Shown here piece by piece: positions 28,052 to 38,153 of a stretch of DNA of 64,000 nucleotides. Made by a program: the position numbers and the translations under genes. The DNA comes from Ensifer adhaerens (GTDB taxonomy: Bacteria; Pseudomonadota; Alphaproteobacteria; Rhizobiales; Rhizobiaceae). Where the stretch lies: the NCBI GenBank assembly GCA_900215285.1, contig OCMG01000002.1:124001-188000 (forward strand). Reading direction: 5' to 3'. Under the pieces are notes generated by a model. The model saw only the letters and a list, made by a program, of their open reading frames with translations. It was not told the origin of the DNA and ran no database searches. The first letter of the stretch is position 1. Every line of letters begins with the position of its first letter.

Positions 28052-29572
28052 CTATGATCTCATAATCGCGCGCATGATGGCCTCCTGCGAGGCCTCGGCG
28101 GCGGGCATTTCAGCAACAAAACGACCTTCGTTCATGACATAGATCCTGTCCGACATGCCGAGCAGCTCGGGCATTTCGGAGGAGATGACGATGACGGCCT
28201 TGCCGGCTTCCGCCAGCTTGTTGATGATGCCGTAAATTTCATATTTCGCGCCGACATCGATGCCGCGCGTCGGTTCGTCCAGAATGAGCACATCCGGGCC
28301 GGAAAACAGCCACTTGGACAGGACAACCTTCTGCTGGTTACCGCCCGACAGGTTTCCGGTTTTCTGGAAAACACTCGAAGAGCGGATTGCAAGGTCACGG
28401 CGATAGCCGTTGGCGACCTGCAATTCGCGGATTTCATCAACGACGCCCTTCTTGGAGACGTCCTCGAGATTGGCAAGCGTGATGTTGTGCTTGATATGGT
28501 CTATCAGCACGAGGCCATATGTCTTTCGGTCTTCCGTGACATAGGCAAGGCCGGCATCTACGGCGCGCGGAATGGTCGAAACATCGACCTCCTTGCCATG
28601 GAGCTTGACCGATCCCGTGATCTTCTGCCCCCAGGAGCGGCCGAAGAGCGACATCGCGAACTCGGTGCGCCCTGCCCCCATGAGACCGGCGATGCCGACA
28701 ACCTCGCCGGCGTTCACATGCAGGTTCACGCCCTTGATCGTCTGGCGCTCGGCGTGATGCGGGTGATAGACCGACCAGTCCTTAACCTCGAGAACAGGCT
28801 GGCCAATCGTCGCGTGGCGCGGCGGATAGCGGTCGGACAGTTCGCGGCCCACCATGGCGCGGATGATGCGGTCTTCGTCGACCGTGCCGTCCGAACAGTC
28901 CATCGTGTCGATCGTGGAGCCGTCACGGATGACCGTGATGCGGTCGGCGACCTTCGTCACTTCGTTCAGCTTGTGCGTGATCAGGATCGACGAGATGCCC
29001 TGCTTCTTGAACCCCACGAGAAGTTCGAGGAGAGCATCGGAATCCTTTTCGTTCAGGCTCGACGTCGGTTCGTCGAGGATCAGAAGCTTCACCTTCTTGT
29101 TCAGCGCCTTGGCGATCTCGACGAGCTGCTGCTTGCCGGTGCCGATATTGGTGATGAGCGTGTCGGGGCTCTCGTTGAGACCCACCTTCGCCAGAAGTTC
29201 CTTGGTGCGGGCAAAGGCCTCGTACCAGTTGATCACGCCCATCTTCGCGGTTTCGTGTCCGAGGAAGAGGTTTTCCGCGATCGACAGAAGTGGCACGAGA
29301 GCCAGTTCCTGGTGAATGATGATAATGCCGATGTCTTCGCTGTCGCTGATGGCAGAAAACTTCTGTTCCCTGCCCTCGAACAAGATCTTGCCGGTGAATG
29401 TGCCGTCTGGATAGACCCCGGACAGAACCTTCATCAGCGTGGACTTGCCAGCGCCGTTTTCGCCGACGACGGCGTGAATTTCTGCAGGCATCACGGAGAG
29501 GTTCACGTTCGTCAGCGCTTTCACGCCCGGGAACGTCTTGGTGATGTCTCGCATTTCGAGAATTGGCTGCAT
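28052..29572 (-). CDS. gguA: Sugar ABC transporter ATPase GguA (tandem domains)
   Basis: A 506-residue protein with two nucleotide-binding domains. The first has Walker [22 protein letters not shown]; the second has a degenerate Walker A ([13 protein letters not shown]), LSGGNQQKV and DEPTRGID. This asymmetry is normal for CUT2 ATPases. It couples ATP hydrolysis to sugar import through GguB with ChvE as binding protein. A gap of 233 bases, including a hairpin, separates it from chvE. Confidence 0.93.
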   Translation of the reverse strand: MQPILEMRDITKTFPGVKALTNVNLSVMPAEIHAVVGENGAGKSTLMKVLSGVYPDGTFTGKILFEGREQKFSAISDSEDIGIIIIHQELALVPLLSIAENLFLGHETAKMGVINWYEAFARTKELLAKVGLNESPDTLITNIGTGKQQLVEIAKALNKKVKLLILDEPTSSLNEKDSDALLELLVGFKKQGISSILITHKLNEVTKVADRITVIRDGSTIDTMDCSDGTVDEDRIIRAMVGRELSDRYPPRHATIGQPVLEVKDWSVYHPHHAERQTIKGVNLHVNAGEVVGIAGLMGAGRTEFAMSLFGRSWGQKITGSVKLHGKEVDVSTIPRAVDAGLAYVTEDRKTYGLVLIDHIKHNITLANLEDVSKKGVVDEIRELQVANGYRRDLAIRSSSVFQKTGNLSGGNQQKVVLSKWLFSGPDVLILDEPTRGIDVGAKYEIYGIINKLAEAGKAVIVISSEMPELLGMSDRIYVMNEGRFVAEMPAAEASQEAIMRAIMRS

Positions 29573-29759
29573 TTCTCTCCCCCGGCGTATCGTAGCACAT
29601 TCGCGAACATTGTCGCAGGCATGATGCGGGCGTTGTTATTCTTATCGGGTGCCGGTCGCGTCTTTACTGACCGCCGCACGCTTCCCCACCCTTCCGGTCA
29701 ACCGGATATCAAGGCAGAGACCACAATGTCATAGATAGCGGCAGGTATTTCCGAAGTGA

Positions 29760-29786
29760 GGAAGCCCGGCTCGCGGCCGGACTTCC
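29760..29786 (-). terminator. Hairpin after chvE (attenuator/3' stabiliser)
   Basis: GGAAGCCCGGC and GCCGGACTTCC pair over 11 positions with one mismatch and a 5-base loop, 20 bases after the chvE stop. There is no U-run, so it likely stabilises chvE mRNA or partly terminates before gguA. Confidence 0.6.
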
Positions 29787-29805
29787 CTTGTTCGTTCAAC
29801 AAGGC

Positions 29806-30876
29806 TTACTTGTTGATCTGGTCCTTCGTGTAATAGCCGGAGCCGACGAGAACCTTCTCGATGTCGTCCTTGTAGACAACATGGGGCGACAGCAGCATGG
29901 ACGGAACAACCTTGACGCCATTGTTGTAGGTCTTGGTGTCGTTGACTTCCGGTTCCTTGCCCTGCATCACAGCATCAACCATCTTGGCGGTCGTTGCAGC
30001 GAGGTCGCGGGTGTCCTTGAAGATCGTCGAATACTGTTCGCCAGCGATCATGCCCTTGACGGAAGCAAGCTCGGCATCCTGACCTGTGACGATCGGGAAT
30101 TCCTTGCCAGCCGGATCATAACCAACGCCCTTGAGCGAGGAGATGATGCCGCGCGACAGACCGTCATAGGGAGACAGAACGCCGTTGACCTTCTTCGAGG
30201 TGTAGTTGGCCGAAAGCAGGTTGTCCATGCGAGCCTGTGCAACAGCACCGTCCCAACGGAGCGTACCGACCTTGTCCATGCCCATCTGACCCGACGGAAT
30301 GGCGATCTCGCCCTTGTCGATCATCGGCTTCAGGACGCTCATGGCGCCATCGTAGAAGAAGAAGGCGTTGTTGTCGTCCGGCGAGCCGCCGAAGAGTTCC
30401 ACGTTCCAAGGCTTCACGTTCGGGAAGCGTTCCTTCAGGCCCTTCACGAGGGATTCAGCCTGGAGCACGCCAACCTTGAAGTTGTCGAAGGTCGCGTAGT
30501 AGTCGACGTTCGGCGTTTCGCGGATCAGGCGGTCATAGGCGAACACCTTCACGCCGGCCTGGTGGGCCTTGGCGAGGATGTCCGACAGCGTGGTGCCGTC
30601 GATGGAACCGATGACGAGAACCTTGGCGCCCTTGGTGACCATGTTTTCGATCTGGGCAAGCTGGTTCGGGATATCGTCTTCAGCGAACTGAAGGTCTGTA
30701 GTGTAGCCGAGGGCCTGCAGGCTCTTGACCATGCTCTCGCCGTCGGAGATCCAGCGCGTGGACGACTTCGTCGGCATGGCGATACCTACCAGGCCCTTAT
30801 CGGCGGCGATGGCAGGAGCGGTCATCAGACCGGCGCCGATTACCATCGACGCCAGAGCGGAAATTAGTTTTCTCAT
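29806..30876 (-). CDS. chvE: Multiple-sugar-binding periplasmic protein ChvE
   Basis: A 356-residue periplasmic binding protein with a Sec signal ([18 protein letters not shown], cleavage after AIAA). Long blocks match Agrobacterium Chv[84 protein letters not shown] and [13 protein letters not shown]. ChvE binds L-arabinose, D-galactose, D-glucose and related sugars; in A. tumefaciens it also stimulates VirA. Here its operon context shows a catabolic role. GGGAGGA precedes ATG 30876; upstream in-frame sequence to 30969 is not supported. Confidence 0.95.
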   Translation of the reverse strand: MRKLISALASMVIGAGLMTAPAIAADKGLVGIAMPTKSSTRWISDGESMVKSLQALGYTTDLQFAEDDIPNQLAQIENMVTKGAKVLVIGSIDGTTLSDILAKAHQAGVKVFAYDRLIRETPNVDYYATFDNFKVGVLQAESLVKGLKERFPNVKPWNVELFGGSPDDNNAFFFYDGAMSVLKPMIDKGEIAIPSGQMGMDKVGTLRWDGAVAQARMDNLLSANYTSKKVNGVLSPYDGLSRGIISSLKGVGYDPAGKEFPIVTGQDAELASVKGMIAGEQYSTIFKDTRDLAATTAKMVDAVMQGKEPEVNDTKTYNNGVKVVPSMLLSPHVVYKDDIEKVLVGSGYYTKDQINK

Positions 30877-31001
30877 TAAATCCTCCCGGATTGATACGAC
30901 GTCGCCCCGATCGCTTTCAAAACAACACGATGGCGAGTCCCCTTGAGACCTCATTTGATCCCGCCCCAATTAGAAAAGTCGCAACTTGACTTTCAATTGC
31001 A

Positions 31002-31020
31002 TATGCAGACAATCTGCATA
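31002..31020. promoter_or_regulatory. Perfect inverted repeat, candidate GbpR operator
   Basis: TATGCAGA and TCTGCATA are perfect 8-bp arms around CAA, 20 bases before the gbpR start and 125 bases before chvE. The T-N11-A type spacing expected for LysR proteins is contained within it. Binding by GbpR to activate chvE and repress itself is inference from the Agrobacterium system. Confidence 0.6.
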
Positions 31021-31040
31021 ACAATTTTGGTAAGTGGCCC

Positions 31041-31982
31041 GTGCAAGTTCTCCAGAACCGACTCCAGCTTAAAGACTTCCGACTCATCCGCGCAATCTAT
31101 GAAACGGGGCAATTGGCTATTGCCGCCGAGCGCATGTCGCTCACGCAGCCCGCGGCTTCGCGCATGCTGGCCAGCATCGAGAGGCTTGTCGGCATGACCC
31201 TTTTCGTGCGCCACCCCAAGGGCATGACGGCGACGCCAGCGGGCGAAATTCTCGCTCGCAATGCGGCGGGCCTTCTGAACGGGCTGGAACAGACCTTGCA
31301 GGAGGTCACGGCGGTGACGTCTGGCAAGTCGGGTAGCGTGCGGGTCGGCTCGGTAACAGGGGGCGCGGTGGCCTTTGTCGTGCCAGCCATCCAGAAGCTG
31401 AAAGCCAATGCCGGGGCGGCCGACATCTATGTAGATGTCGCGCCGAGCGATGTGCTGATACAGGGACTGATCGACGGAGAATATGACTTCGTTCTGTCGC
31501 GCCTGCCGCCGGGGACCGACTCCCGCCAGTTCAACATCCTGACCGGCCGCGTTGAAATCATTCGTTTTCTTGTGCGCGAAGGCCATCCGCTGGCAAGCGA
31601 GAAGAAGCTGAGGCTCGGCCATCTCTCCAACTACGAGTGGCTGATGCAGGCGCCGCGGACCCCATTGCGGCACGCGATCGAGGAAGCGTTTCTCAGCCAG
31701 GGTCTGCCCTCCCCGCAGGAGACGGTCAACACGACCTCGCTTCTCGTCATGATTTCCTATCTGACGACATCGGACGCGATTGCACCGATCACGCAGGAGG
31801 TCGTGGAACTCCTGGGGCCAAAGGTCTTTGGCGGGCGTGTCGCAGCGCTCGACGTCGCCGATTCCGTCGTCGTGACGCCCTATCACCTGATTTCACGCAA
31901 GCACCAGATGATGAGTCCCCTGGCCACCCGACTGCGCGAACTTGTCTTCGCAGGACTGGCGAGCGGGCGACACCGCGAGTAG
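31041..31982 (+). CDS. gbpR: LysR-type regulator GbpR
   Basis: A 313-residue LysR regulator with an N-terminal helix-turn-helix (about residues 8-66; LKDFRLIRAIYETGQLAIAA, LTQPAASRMLASIE) and a periplasmic-binding-like effector domain. The divergent pairing with chvE is the arrangement in Agrobacterium and Azospirillum, where GbpR activates chvE in response to L-arabinose, D-galactose and D-fucose. It should control the whole operon down to 21474. Confidence 0.9.
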   Translation: MQVLQNRLQLKDFRLIRAIYETGQLAIAAERMSLTQPAASRMLASIERLVGMTLFVRHPKGMTATPAGEILARNAAGLLNGLEQTLQEVTAVTSGKSGSVRVGSVTGGAVAFVVPAIQKLKANAGAADIYVDVAPSDVLIQGLIDGEYDFVLSRLPPGTDSRQFNILTGRVEIIRFLVREGHPLASEKKLRLGHLSNYEWLMQAPRTPLRHAIEEAFLSQGLPSPQETVNTTSLLVMISYLTTSDAIAPITQEVVELLGPKVFGGRVAALDVADSVVVTPYHLISRKHQMMSPLATRLRELVFAGLASGRHRE

Positions 31983-32155
31983 CGAACCGGCTGACGTTCC
32001 GGCGGGGATAATGGCACACTTGGGCCTGATGTCTCGTGCGAGCAACGGGGCCTCGAAGTTTGTCAATTCGGCGAGATGGAGCGGGCCGAGGACGGCAGTT
32101 GCAAAACGGCACAGTTGCGAATATGGTTAACCCATTGTGAAGTTTATGCATTGAT

Positions 32156-32416
32156 GTGATCAGCGGAGCGGAAGCCTTGGCCATCCAACCGGAACGACAT
32201 GAAGGCGAATCCAAGGTCGACGCCGTCGATGCCGCCATCAACGCGCGCCTGACCCGTCACCTGATCGACAATGCGGTCAAGGAGAGCGGTGTCACGGCGG
32301 AGCCACCGCAAGCCACGGGTCTGGGCGAACGTCTGCTGGTCGCCAGCGGCCTTGCGTTTCTGATGTCGGTTCTGGGTCTCTATTCCGTTCTCGACCGCCG
32401 TCGGCGCTTCCTCTGA
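32156..32416 (+). CDS. Small hypothetical protein with one membrane segment
   Basis: An 86-residue frame with coding-like codon use. Residues about 57-79 (ERLLVASGLAFLMSVLGLYSV) form one hydrophobic helix followed by a strongly basic tail, LDRRRRFL, typical of a small inner-membrane protein with a cytoplasmic C-terminus. GTG 32156 is the first start; TTG 32177 after GCGGAAGC is an alternative. It lies 23 bases before the adenine deaminase gene on the same strand. I do not recognise a family. Confidence 0.45.
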   Translation: MISGAEALAIQPERHEGESKVDAVDAAINARLTRHLIDNAVKESGVTAEPPQATGLGERLLVASGLAFLMSVLGLYSVLDRRRRFL

Positions 32417-32439
32417 TTTCGCGATATCCGGACCATCTG

Positions 32440-34308
32440 ATGGACAATAGCCATACCGACGATCTCTTTGTGACGGGAGAGGGCGAGGTTCGCGTGCGTC
32501 AGCGGCTGGCACTCGTCGCGCTCGGCAAGCGGGCAGCAGACCGGAGGTTACGCGTAGGCCGGTTGCTCGACGTGCACGGTCGCGAGTGGCTTGATGACCA
32601 GGAGATCATCATCTCCGGCCGAAGAATCGCCTATGTCGGTCCTGCGGGTACTTGGCCCGGCGAAGCGGCCGAGGATGTCCATGAACCGCACCTGTCCGCA
32701 GTCCCGGGCTTCGGGGAGGTGCACAAGCATATCGAAAGCTCGCACCTCACGCCCGAATATGAGGCCGCCATGGTGCTGCCGCGCGGCAATACATGGACCT
32801 GCGAGGCGAGCCATGAATTCTCGAACGTCGATGGGCCTCACAATCTCGAGTTCTGGATGACGGCGCGCCATCACGGGTCACCGCTGAAGATCTTCCCTCT
32901 GCCCGGCTCTGCCGTTCCGCCGACAGCCTACGAAACGGGAGGTGGTTATTTCGGCCACGCGGAGCAGCAGGATTTCCTGCGCCAAAGCCTGATGGTCGCA
33001 GGTCTCGATGAGGTGATGGACTGGCCCTCGGTCTGGAATCCGGAGAATCCCTCCTATGAGCGGCTCTGGGGGATGATCCGTGCAACCTTCGAAAATCGCG
33101 GTGTCGTTGAAGGTCATGCGGCGGGCATGCGGGCCTTGCCTGAGATCAACGCCTTCGCTGCCGCCGGAATGGCTTCCGATCATGAGGCATGGACGCCGGA
33201 AGAGGTACTGGACAAGCTGAGGCGCGGCCTGTTTGTCGAAATTCGCCCCCACTCGCTGCCGGACATTATCAAGGCGCTGTTGGCGCGCGGACAATCCGAC
33301 TGGTCTCAATTCGCCTTCTGCACGGATGACCGCTCCTGTTCGGACACGCTGAAGCTCGGGGCAACGGACTACAATGTGCGTCTGGCCATCGAAAGCGGCC
33401 TCCCGCCCGAGATCGCCATTCAATGTGTCACAATCAACCCGGCACGGCATATGCGGCTGACGCCCTGGGTGGGCTCAATAGCACCTGGTCGGTTTGCCGA
33501 TATTGTTCTTCTCGATGATGTGCAGACGCTATCGATCGCCAAGGTATGGGCGGATGGCAAGCAGGTCTCGGAAGGCAAGACATATCTGCCCGATGTCCCT
33601 GAGATCGACTGGCCGGATTGGGCGCGCCAGACCGTGAACATTGGCCGCCCGGTCACGGCGCAAGATTTTGCGATCGCGGCAGAACCCGGACGAGCGACCA
33701 TGAAGGCCGCACTCCTGCGCCCCTTTCACTGGCATGACGACTTCATAACGATGGAACTTCCCGTCGAGAAGAATGAAGTGCAGCGCGACGCGAGCCGCAA
33801 CGTCACCAAGTTCGCCGTCGTGGACCGCTATTCCGGCGAGACGAATGTCGGCAGGATGTTCTGGCTCGGCACCGGACCGTCGACGCCGGATTGTGCGCTG
33901 GCCTGCTCGATGGGCCATGACAAGCATAACATCTGGGTCGTGGGTTCGTCGGATGCCGCCATGGCTCTCGCCGTCAACGCCATCGCCGAGATGCAGGGCG
34001 GCTGGGCGCTTGTCGATCGTGGGCGCGTGACGGCAACCGTACGCTACGAGGTCGGCGGACTGATGACCTGCCGGTCACCGGAAGCCCTGCATGAAGAGAT
34101 GCAAGCTCTCTACAAGGCCGGCGAAGCAATAGAGTGGATGTACGAACCGACCTATTCGCCGCGCTGGTGGCCGGGCTTTCCCGAGCGATTGGCTTTTGCG
34201 ACATTGACCTGCGCGCCATGGCGCTGGGTGCTGGTAGCACCCGGACCGCTTGCACCGCAGGGCTTCGTCAATGTCCAGTCAGGCAAGACCCATCCCATCG
34301 TCTGGTGA
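32440..34308 (+). CDS. ade: Adenine deaminase
   Basis: A 622-residue amidohydrolase-superfamily protein. Metal-site motifs follow the adenine deaminase order: PGFGEVHKHIESS (HxH), a CEASHEFSNVDG block in place of the usual EDPHEIANV, GHAAGM, SDHEAWTPE and CTDDRSCSDTL. The C-terminal domain (about 430-620) is the adenine deaminase C-terminal domain. The enzyme converts adenine to hypoxanthine. Deviations in the second motif leave room for a related substrate. It is preceded by the small membrane-protein gene. Confidence 0.8.
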   Translation: MDNSHTDDLFVTGEGEVRVRQRLALVALGKRAADRRLRVGRLLDVHGREWLDDQEIIISGRRIAYVGPAGTWPGEAAEDVHEPHLSAVPGFGEVHKHIESSHLTPEYEAAMVLPRGNTWTCEASHEFSNVDGPHNLEFWMTARHHGSPLKIFPLPGSAVPPTAYETGGGYFGHAEQQDFLRQSLMVAGLDEVMDWPSVWNPENPSYERLWGMIRATFENRGVVEGHAAGMRALPEINAFAAAGMASDHEAWTPEEVLDKLRRGLFVEIRPHSLPDIIKALLARGQSDWSQFAFCTDDRSCSDTLKLGATDYNVRLAIESGLPPEIAIQCVTINPARHMRLTPWVGSIAPGRFADIVLLDDVQTLSIAKVWADGKQVSEGKTYLPDVPEIDWPDWARQTVNIGRPVTAQDFAIAAEPGRATMKAALLRPFHWHDDFITMELPVEKNEVQRDASRNVTKFAVVDRYSGETNVGRMFWLGTGPSTPDCALACSMGHDKHNIWVVGSSDAAMALAVNAIAEMQGGWALVDRGRVTATVRYEVGGLMTCRSPEALHEEMQALYKAGEAIEWMYEPTYSPRWWPGFPERLAFATLTCAPWRWVLVAPGPLAPQGFVNVQSGKTHPIVW

Positions 34309-34461
34309 TGGCTGACGGGATCCGCGAAGCGATCGCCCCTCGAAACCGGCGCATTATCTCACAAGTCGTTCGCATCCTAACTCCACTTTCAAGCTTTTCG
34401 TAATGGTTACATTCTATAAGTAAGTGCGAATATAGAATCCGGACATCCGAAGGCGCATTTT

Positions 34462-35655
34462 GTGGACGTGAACATCGGCGAATGCGGCTCAATCGAGGTT
34501 CAAAAGGCTCAACTGCAGAGCACTCTTTCGAATGTCTCCGTAACGCTGGCCGCAAATAGCTTCATTGCCAGTTCTGCCGCCCTCATGATCTTCGACGAAC
34601 ACGACGGCGGCATGATCTTTGTCTGGCTTGCAGTCATCTTCGCGCTGAACATTCTGCGCCTTGTCTATGGCCTGCGACAACTTCGGAACGCCCCGTCAAA
34701 TCCCAATCCCGCCGCTGCGTTGCGCAACCTGACGGTCCTTGCCTTCGTCGCGGGCCTTTCATGGATGCCCCTGCCTGCCTATTTTCTCGACTCCACCCAG
34801 AGCCGGACTGCAGCCTATATCGTCTTCATCATGGCTGGAATCGCCACTGGGGCCATCATCCAGAGCCTCGCGTACTGGCGAATTTCGATCGCCTTCGGTG
34901 CGCCCATCCTGTTGGCAACCATCGTGCAATTGCTTCGACAGTGGCAGGCCGTCGATCTTGTGGTTGCGACGAACGTCCTGCTTCTGATGGGCATGCTGTT
35001 TCGCATAGCGGTCATCAGCGAAAGGAATTTCAAGAGGAACTTCACGACGACCCTGCAGGCCACGGAACTCGCGAGCTCGCTGCAAAAAGCCAATAAGGAG
35101 GTTCACAAGGCGAACGAGACGCTGAAGCACCTCGCCACGACGGACCCGCTGACCGGGCTTTCCAATCGCTCTGTCTTCAACAAGACACTCGCCGGGCTTG
35201 CACATAGTCAACATCACGAACCCTTTGCTCTTGCTCTCGTCGATGTCGACCGTTTCAAGTCAATCAATGACAGCCTGGGCCACGCCGTGGGAGACCAGAT
35301 CCTCTGCTCGCTGGCGCTCTTCATGCTGGACGATGCAGGCGAAGGGATCACGCCCATCAGGCTCGGTGGCGATGAATTTGCCATCATCGCCTCGGGTCCC
35401 GATTGCGCGATACGGCTCATGCGCTACGCCGAAAAGCTCCAAAGGGACATGAAGAGCGTGAGCAACCAGATTGGCGATGCCAACTGGCCGGCGGTCACGC
35501 TCTCGATCGGGATCTGCACCGCAGACGGCACCCACGTGTCCGCATCGGAACTTTTTGCCGAGACCGATCGGGCGCTCTATGCCGCGAAGGCCGCTGGCAG
35601 GAATTGCATTCGTATCTCGCAGCGGTCGTCGAAGACGCTGCCGAAGTCGGCCTGA
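34462..35655 (+). CDS. Membrane diguanylate cyclase (GGDEF)
   Basis: A 397-residue protein with about six hydrophobic segments in residues 28-185, a short coiled stretch (195-225) and a C-terminal GGDEF domain (about 222-390). The active-site motif is intact (RLGGDEFA, 302-306), with DPLTGLSNR and DVDRFKSIND upstream. No RxxD inhibitory site occurs five residues before GGDEF, so product inhibition may be absent. There is no EAL domain. It should make cyclic di-GMP in response to a membrane signal, relevant to surface polysaccharide production. The start is GTG 34462, with GTG 34468 as alternative. Confidence 0.88.
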   Translation: MDVNIGECGSIEVQKAQLQSTLSNVSVTLAANSFIASSAALMIFDEHDGGMIFVWLAVIFALNILRLVYGLRQLRNAPSNPNPAAALRNLTVLAFVAGLSWMPLPAYFLDSTQSRTAAYIVFIMAGIATGAIIQSLAYWRISIAFGAPILLATIVQLLRQWQAVDLVVATNVLLLMGMLFRIAVISERNFKRNFTTTLQATELASSLQKANKEVHKANETLKHLATTDPLTGLSNRSVFNKTLAGLAHSQHHEPFALALVDVDRFKSINDSLGHAVGDQILCSLALFMLDDAGEGITPIRLGGDEFAIIASGPDCAIRLMRYAEKLQRDMKSVSNQIGDANWPAVTLSIGICTADGTHVSASELFAETDRALYAAKAAGRNCIRISQRSSKTLPKSA

Positions 35656-35697
35656 TCCCCACTGCCGCATTTGACGCCAGGCGGGTTCAAACCGGCG

Positions 35698-36873
35698 TTA
35701 GTCCTTCTGGGCTGAAGCCTGGCGCGCAGCAAGAGCCTCCCTCACCTCCGCATCATGCTCGCCTTTCTTGGGTGCTCGGCGCGATAGCTCTAATTGAGCT
35801 TCGGAGAATACCAAGGGCGAACGAATTCCGGGAACCCCTTGAGGTGCGATCCGCATCCCGCGATGCTGGAACTGAGGATCGGCAAAGACATCCGCCACCG
35901 TGTTGATCGGGCCAGCCGGAACCGATCTTTGCTCCAGCAGTGCGAGCAACGCATCGCGTTCGTAGGTGCGCGTCTTCGCCTCGATCAGGCGGGTGACCTC
36001 AACGCGGTTTTCAACGCGCGCGCGGTTCGTGGCGTAACGCTCGTCGCTCTTGAGATCTTCAAGTCCGAGAATATCGCAGATCGCCGCGAACTGCCGATCA
36101 TTGCCGCAGGCGATAATGATGTGACCATCACTCACAGCGAAGGTCTGATAAGGCACGATATTGGGATGGGCATTTCCCAGCCGGCGCGGTGAAACGCCGG
36201 ACGCCAGGAAGTTCATCGCCTGATTGGCCAGCACCCCACTCATCGTGTCGAAAAGCGCCATGTCGATATACTGTCCCCGACCGGTGACCTGACGCTGCGC
36301 CAGCGCCGCCTGAATGGCGATCGTGCCATAGAGACCTGTGATAATGTCTGCGAGCGCAACCCCGATCTTTTCAGGCGGGCCGTCCGGCTCACCTGTCAGA
36401 TCCATGAAGCCGCTCATGCCCTGGATCATGAAATCATAGCCGGCGCGCGCTGCGTAGGGTCCGGTTTGGCCGAAGCCGGTGACCGAGCAATAGATCAGGC
36501 GCGGATTGAGATCCTTGAGGCTTTCATAATCCAGACCGAACTTCTTAAGACCACCGACCTTGAAGTTCTCGATGAGGACATCGGCATCCTGCAGCAGGTT
36601 CAGCACGAAATCGCGATCTTCCGCCTTGCCGAAATCAGCCGTGACCGAGCGCTTGCCGCGATTGCAGGCATGGAAATATGCAGCGGATTTCTCACCATCG
36701 ACCTCGATGAAAGGCGGTCCCCACCCGCGCGTATCGTCGCCCTCCGGGCTTTCCACCTTGATGACGTCGGCGCCAAGATCCGCCAGCGTCTGACCGATCC
36801 AGGGACCGGCCAGAATGCGCGCAAGCTCGATGACCTTGAGGCCGGCAAGCGGCGAGGACGAGACCGTTTTCAT
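35698..36873 (-). CDS. Class III CoA-transferase (CaiB/BaiF), probably glutarate CoA-transferase
   Basis: A 391-residue family III CoA-transferase with the N-terminal LKVIELARILAGPW block and the candidate catalytic aspartate D209 (GRGQYIDMALFD). The start overlaps the glutaryl-CoA dehydrogenase stop as TGATG. In Pseudomonas putida the equivalent GcdG activates glutarate to glutaryl-CoA, giving the dehydrogenase its substrate; the same role is likely here. No hydrophobic segments, cytoplasmic. Confidence 0.87.
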   Translation of the reverse strand: MKTVSSSPLAGLKVIELARILAGPWIGQTLADLGADVIKVESPEGDDTRGWGPPFIEVDGEKSAAYFHACNRGKRSVTADFGKAEDRDFVLNLLQDADVLIENFKVGGLKKFGLDYESLKDLNPRLIYCSVTGFGQTGPYAARAGYDFMIQGMSGFMDLTGEPDGPPEKIGVALADIITGLYGTIAIQAALAQRQVTGRGQYIDMALFDTMSGVLANQAMNFLASGVSPRRLGNAHPNIVPYQTFAVSDGHIIIACGNDRQFAAICDILGLEDLKSDERYATNRARVENRVEVTRLIEAKTRTYERDALLALLEQRSVPAGPINTVADVFADPQFQHRGMRIAPQGVPGIRSPLVFSEAQLELSRRAPKKGEHDAEVREALAARQASAQKD

Positions 36874-38054
36874 CAGAAGAACGCCTGAATGCCGGTCTGC
36901 GCACGACCGAGGATCAGCGCATGAACGTCATGCGTCCCCTCATAGGTGTTGACCGTCTCGAGGTTCTGCGCATGGCGCATGATGTGATATTCGATCTGGA
37001 TGCCATTGCCGCCATGCATGTCGCGGGCCTGGCGAGCGATATCCAGTGCCTTGCCGCAATTGTTGCGCTTGACGATGGAGATCATTTCCGGGGCGAACTT
37101 GTGCTCGTCCATGAGACGGCCGACTCGCAGCGAGGCCTGCAGACCGAGCGCGATTTCCGTCTGCATATCGGCGAGCTTTTTCTGGAAAAGCTGCGTGCCG
37201 GCGAGCGGCTTGCCGAACTGATGACGATCGAGACCATACTGCCGGGCGCGGAACCAGCAATCTTCCGCAGCGCCCACCGCGCCCCAGGAAATGCCGTAGC
37301 GGGCACGGTTGAGGCAGCCGAACGGCCCCTTGAGACCCGACACGTTCGGAAGCAGCGCGTCTTCGCCGACTTCCACGCCATCCAGAACGATTTCACCGGT
37401 CGTGGAGGCGCGCAGCGAGAGCTTGCCCTTGATAGCCGGCGCGGAGAGCCCCTTCATACCCTTTTCAAGAATGAAGCCGCGGATCTCGCCGCCATGCGCT
37501 TCCGACTTGGCCCAGACGACGAAGACATCGGCGAAGGGCGAGTTGGAAATCCACATCTTCGCGCCCTTCAGGCGATAGCCGCCGGAGATTTTCTCCGCCC
37601 GCGTCTTCATGCCGGCCGGATCGGACCCGGCGTCCGGTTCCGTGAGGCCAAAGCAGCCGATCAACTCGCCGGACACGAGACCCGGCAGATACTTGTCCTT
37701 TTGTTCTTCCGACCCGTAGGCGTTGATCGGATGGATGACGAGTGAGGACTGCACGCTCATCATCGAGCGATAGCCGCTGTCGATCCGCTCCACTTCACGG
37801 GCGACGAGACCGTAGGAAACATAATTTGCGTCCGCCGCACCATATTTCTCGGGCAGCGTCACGCCCAGGAGACCGGCCTTGCCCATCAGGGGGAACAGCT
37901 CTGGCGCCGGCGTCTCGTGCAGATAGGCCTCATTGACACGCGGCAGAAGTTCACTTTCGGCGAACGCCGCAGCGCTGTCGCGGATCATGCGCTCTTCGTC
38001 GGACAGCTGATCGTCCAGAAGAAAGGGATCGTTCCAGGAAAAACTCGATGACAT
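36873..38054 (-). CDS. gcdH: Glutaryl-CoA dehydrogenase
   Basis: A 393-residue acyl-CoA dehydrogenase of the GcdH type: [54 protein letters not shown] and the catalytic Glu in [10 protein letters not shown]. It oxidises and decarboxylates glutaryl-CoA to crotonyl-CoA in lysine and glutarate breakdown. ATG 38054 has AGGAG ten bases upstream; the frame continues to 38168 without support. Divergent from the LysR regulator. Confidence 0.93.
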   Translation of the reverse strand: MSSSFSWNDPFLLDDQLSDEERMIRDSAAAFAESELLPRVNEAYLHETPAPELFPLMGKAGLLGVTLPEKYGAADANYVSYGLVAREVERIDSGYRSMMSVQSSLVIHPINAYGSEEQKDKYLPGLVSGELIGCFGLTEPDAGSDPAGMKTRAEKISGGYRLKGAKMWISNSPFADVFVVWAKSEAHGGEIRGFILEKGMKGLSAPAIKGKLSLRASTTGEIVLDGVEVGEDALLPNVSGLKGPFGCLNRARYGISWGAVGAAEDCWFRARQYGLDRHQFGKPLAGTQLFQKKLADMQTEIALGLQASLRVGRLMDEHKFAPEMISIVKRNNCGKALDIARQARDMHGGNGIQIEYHIMRHAQNLETVNTYEGTHDVHALILGRAQTGIQAFF

Positions 38055-38153
38055 GGTAATGCGGCTCCTCGGTTGGTGGTTCAAGTTTCGGCGGATTCCG
38101 GGTCGGGCGCAAATCATATTTACTTTCCCTGCTTTGAGCTTTACGCAAAGCAG

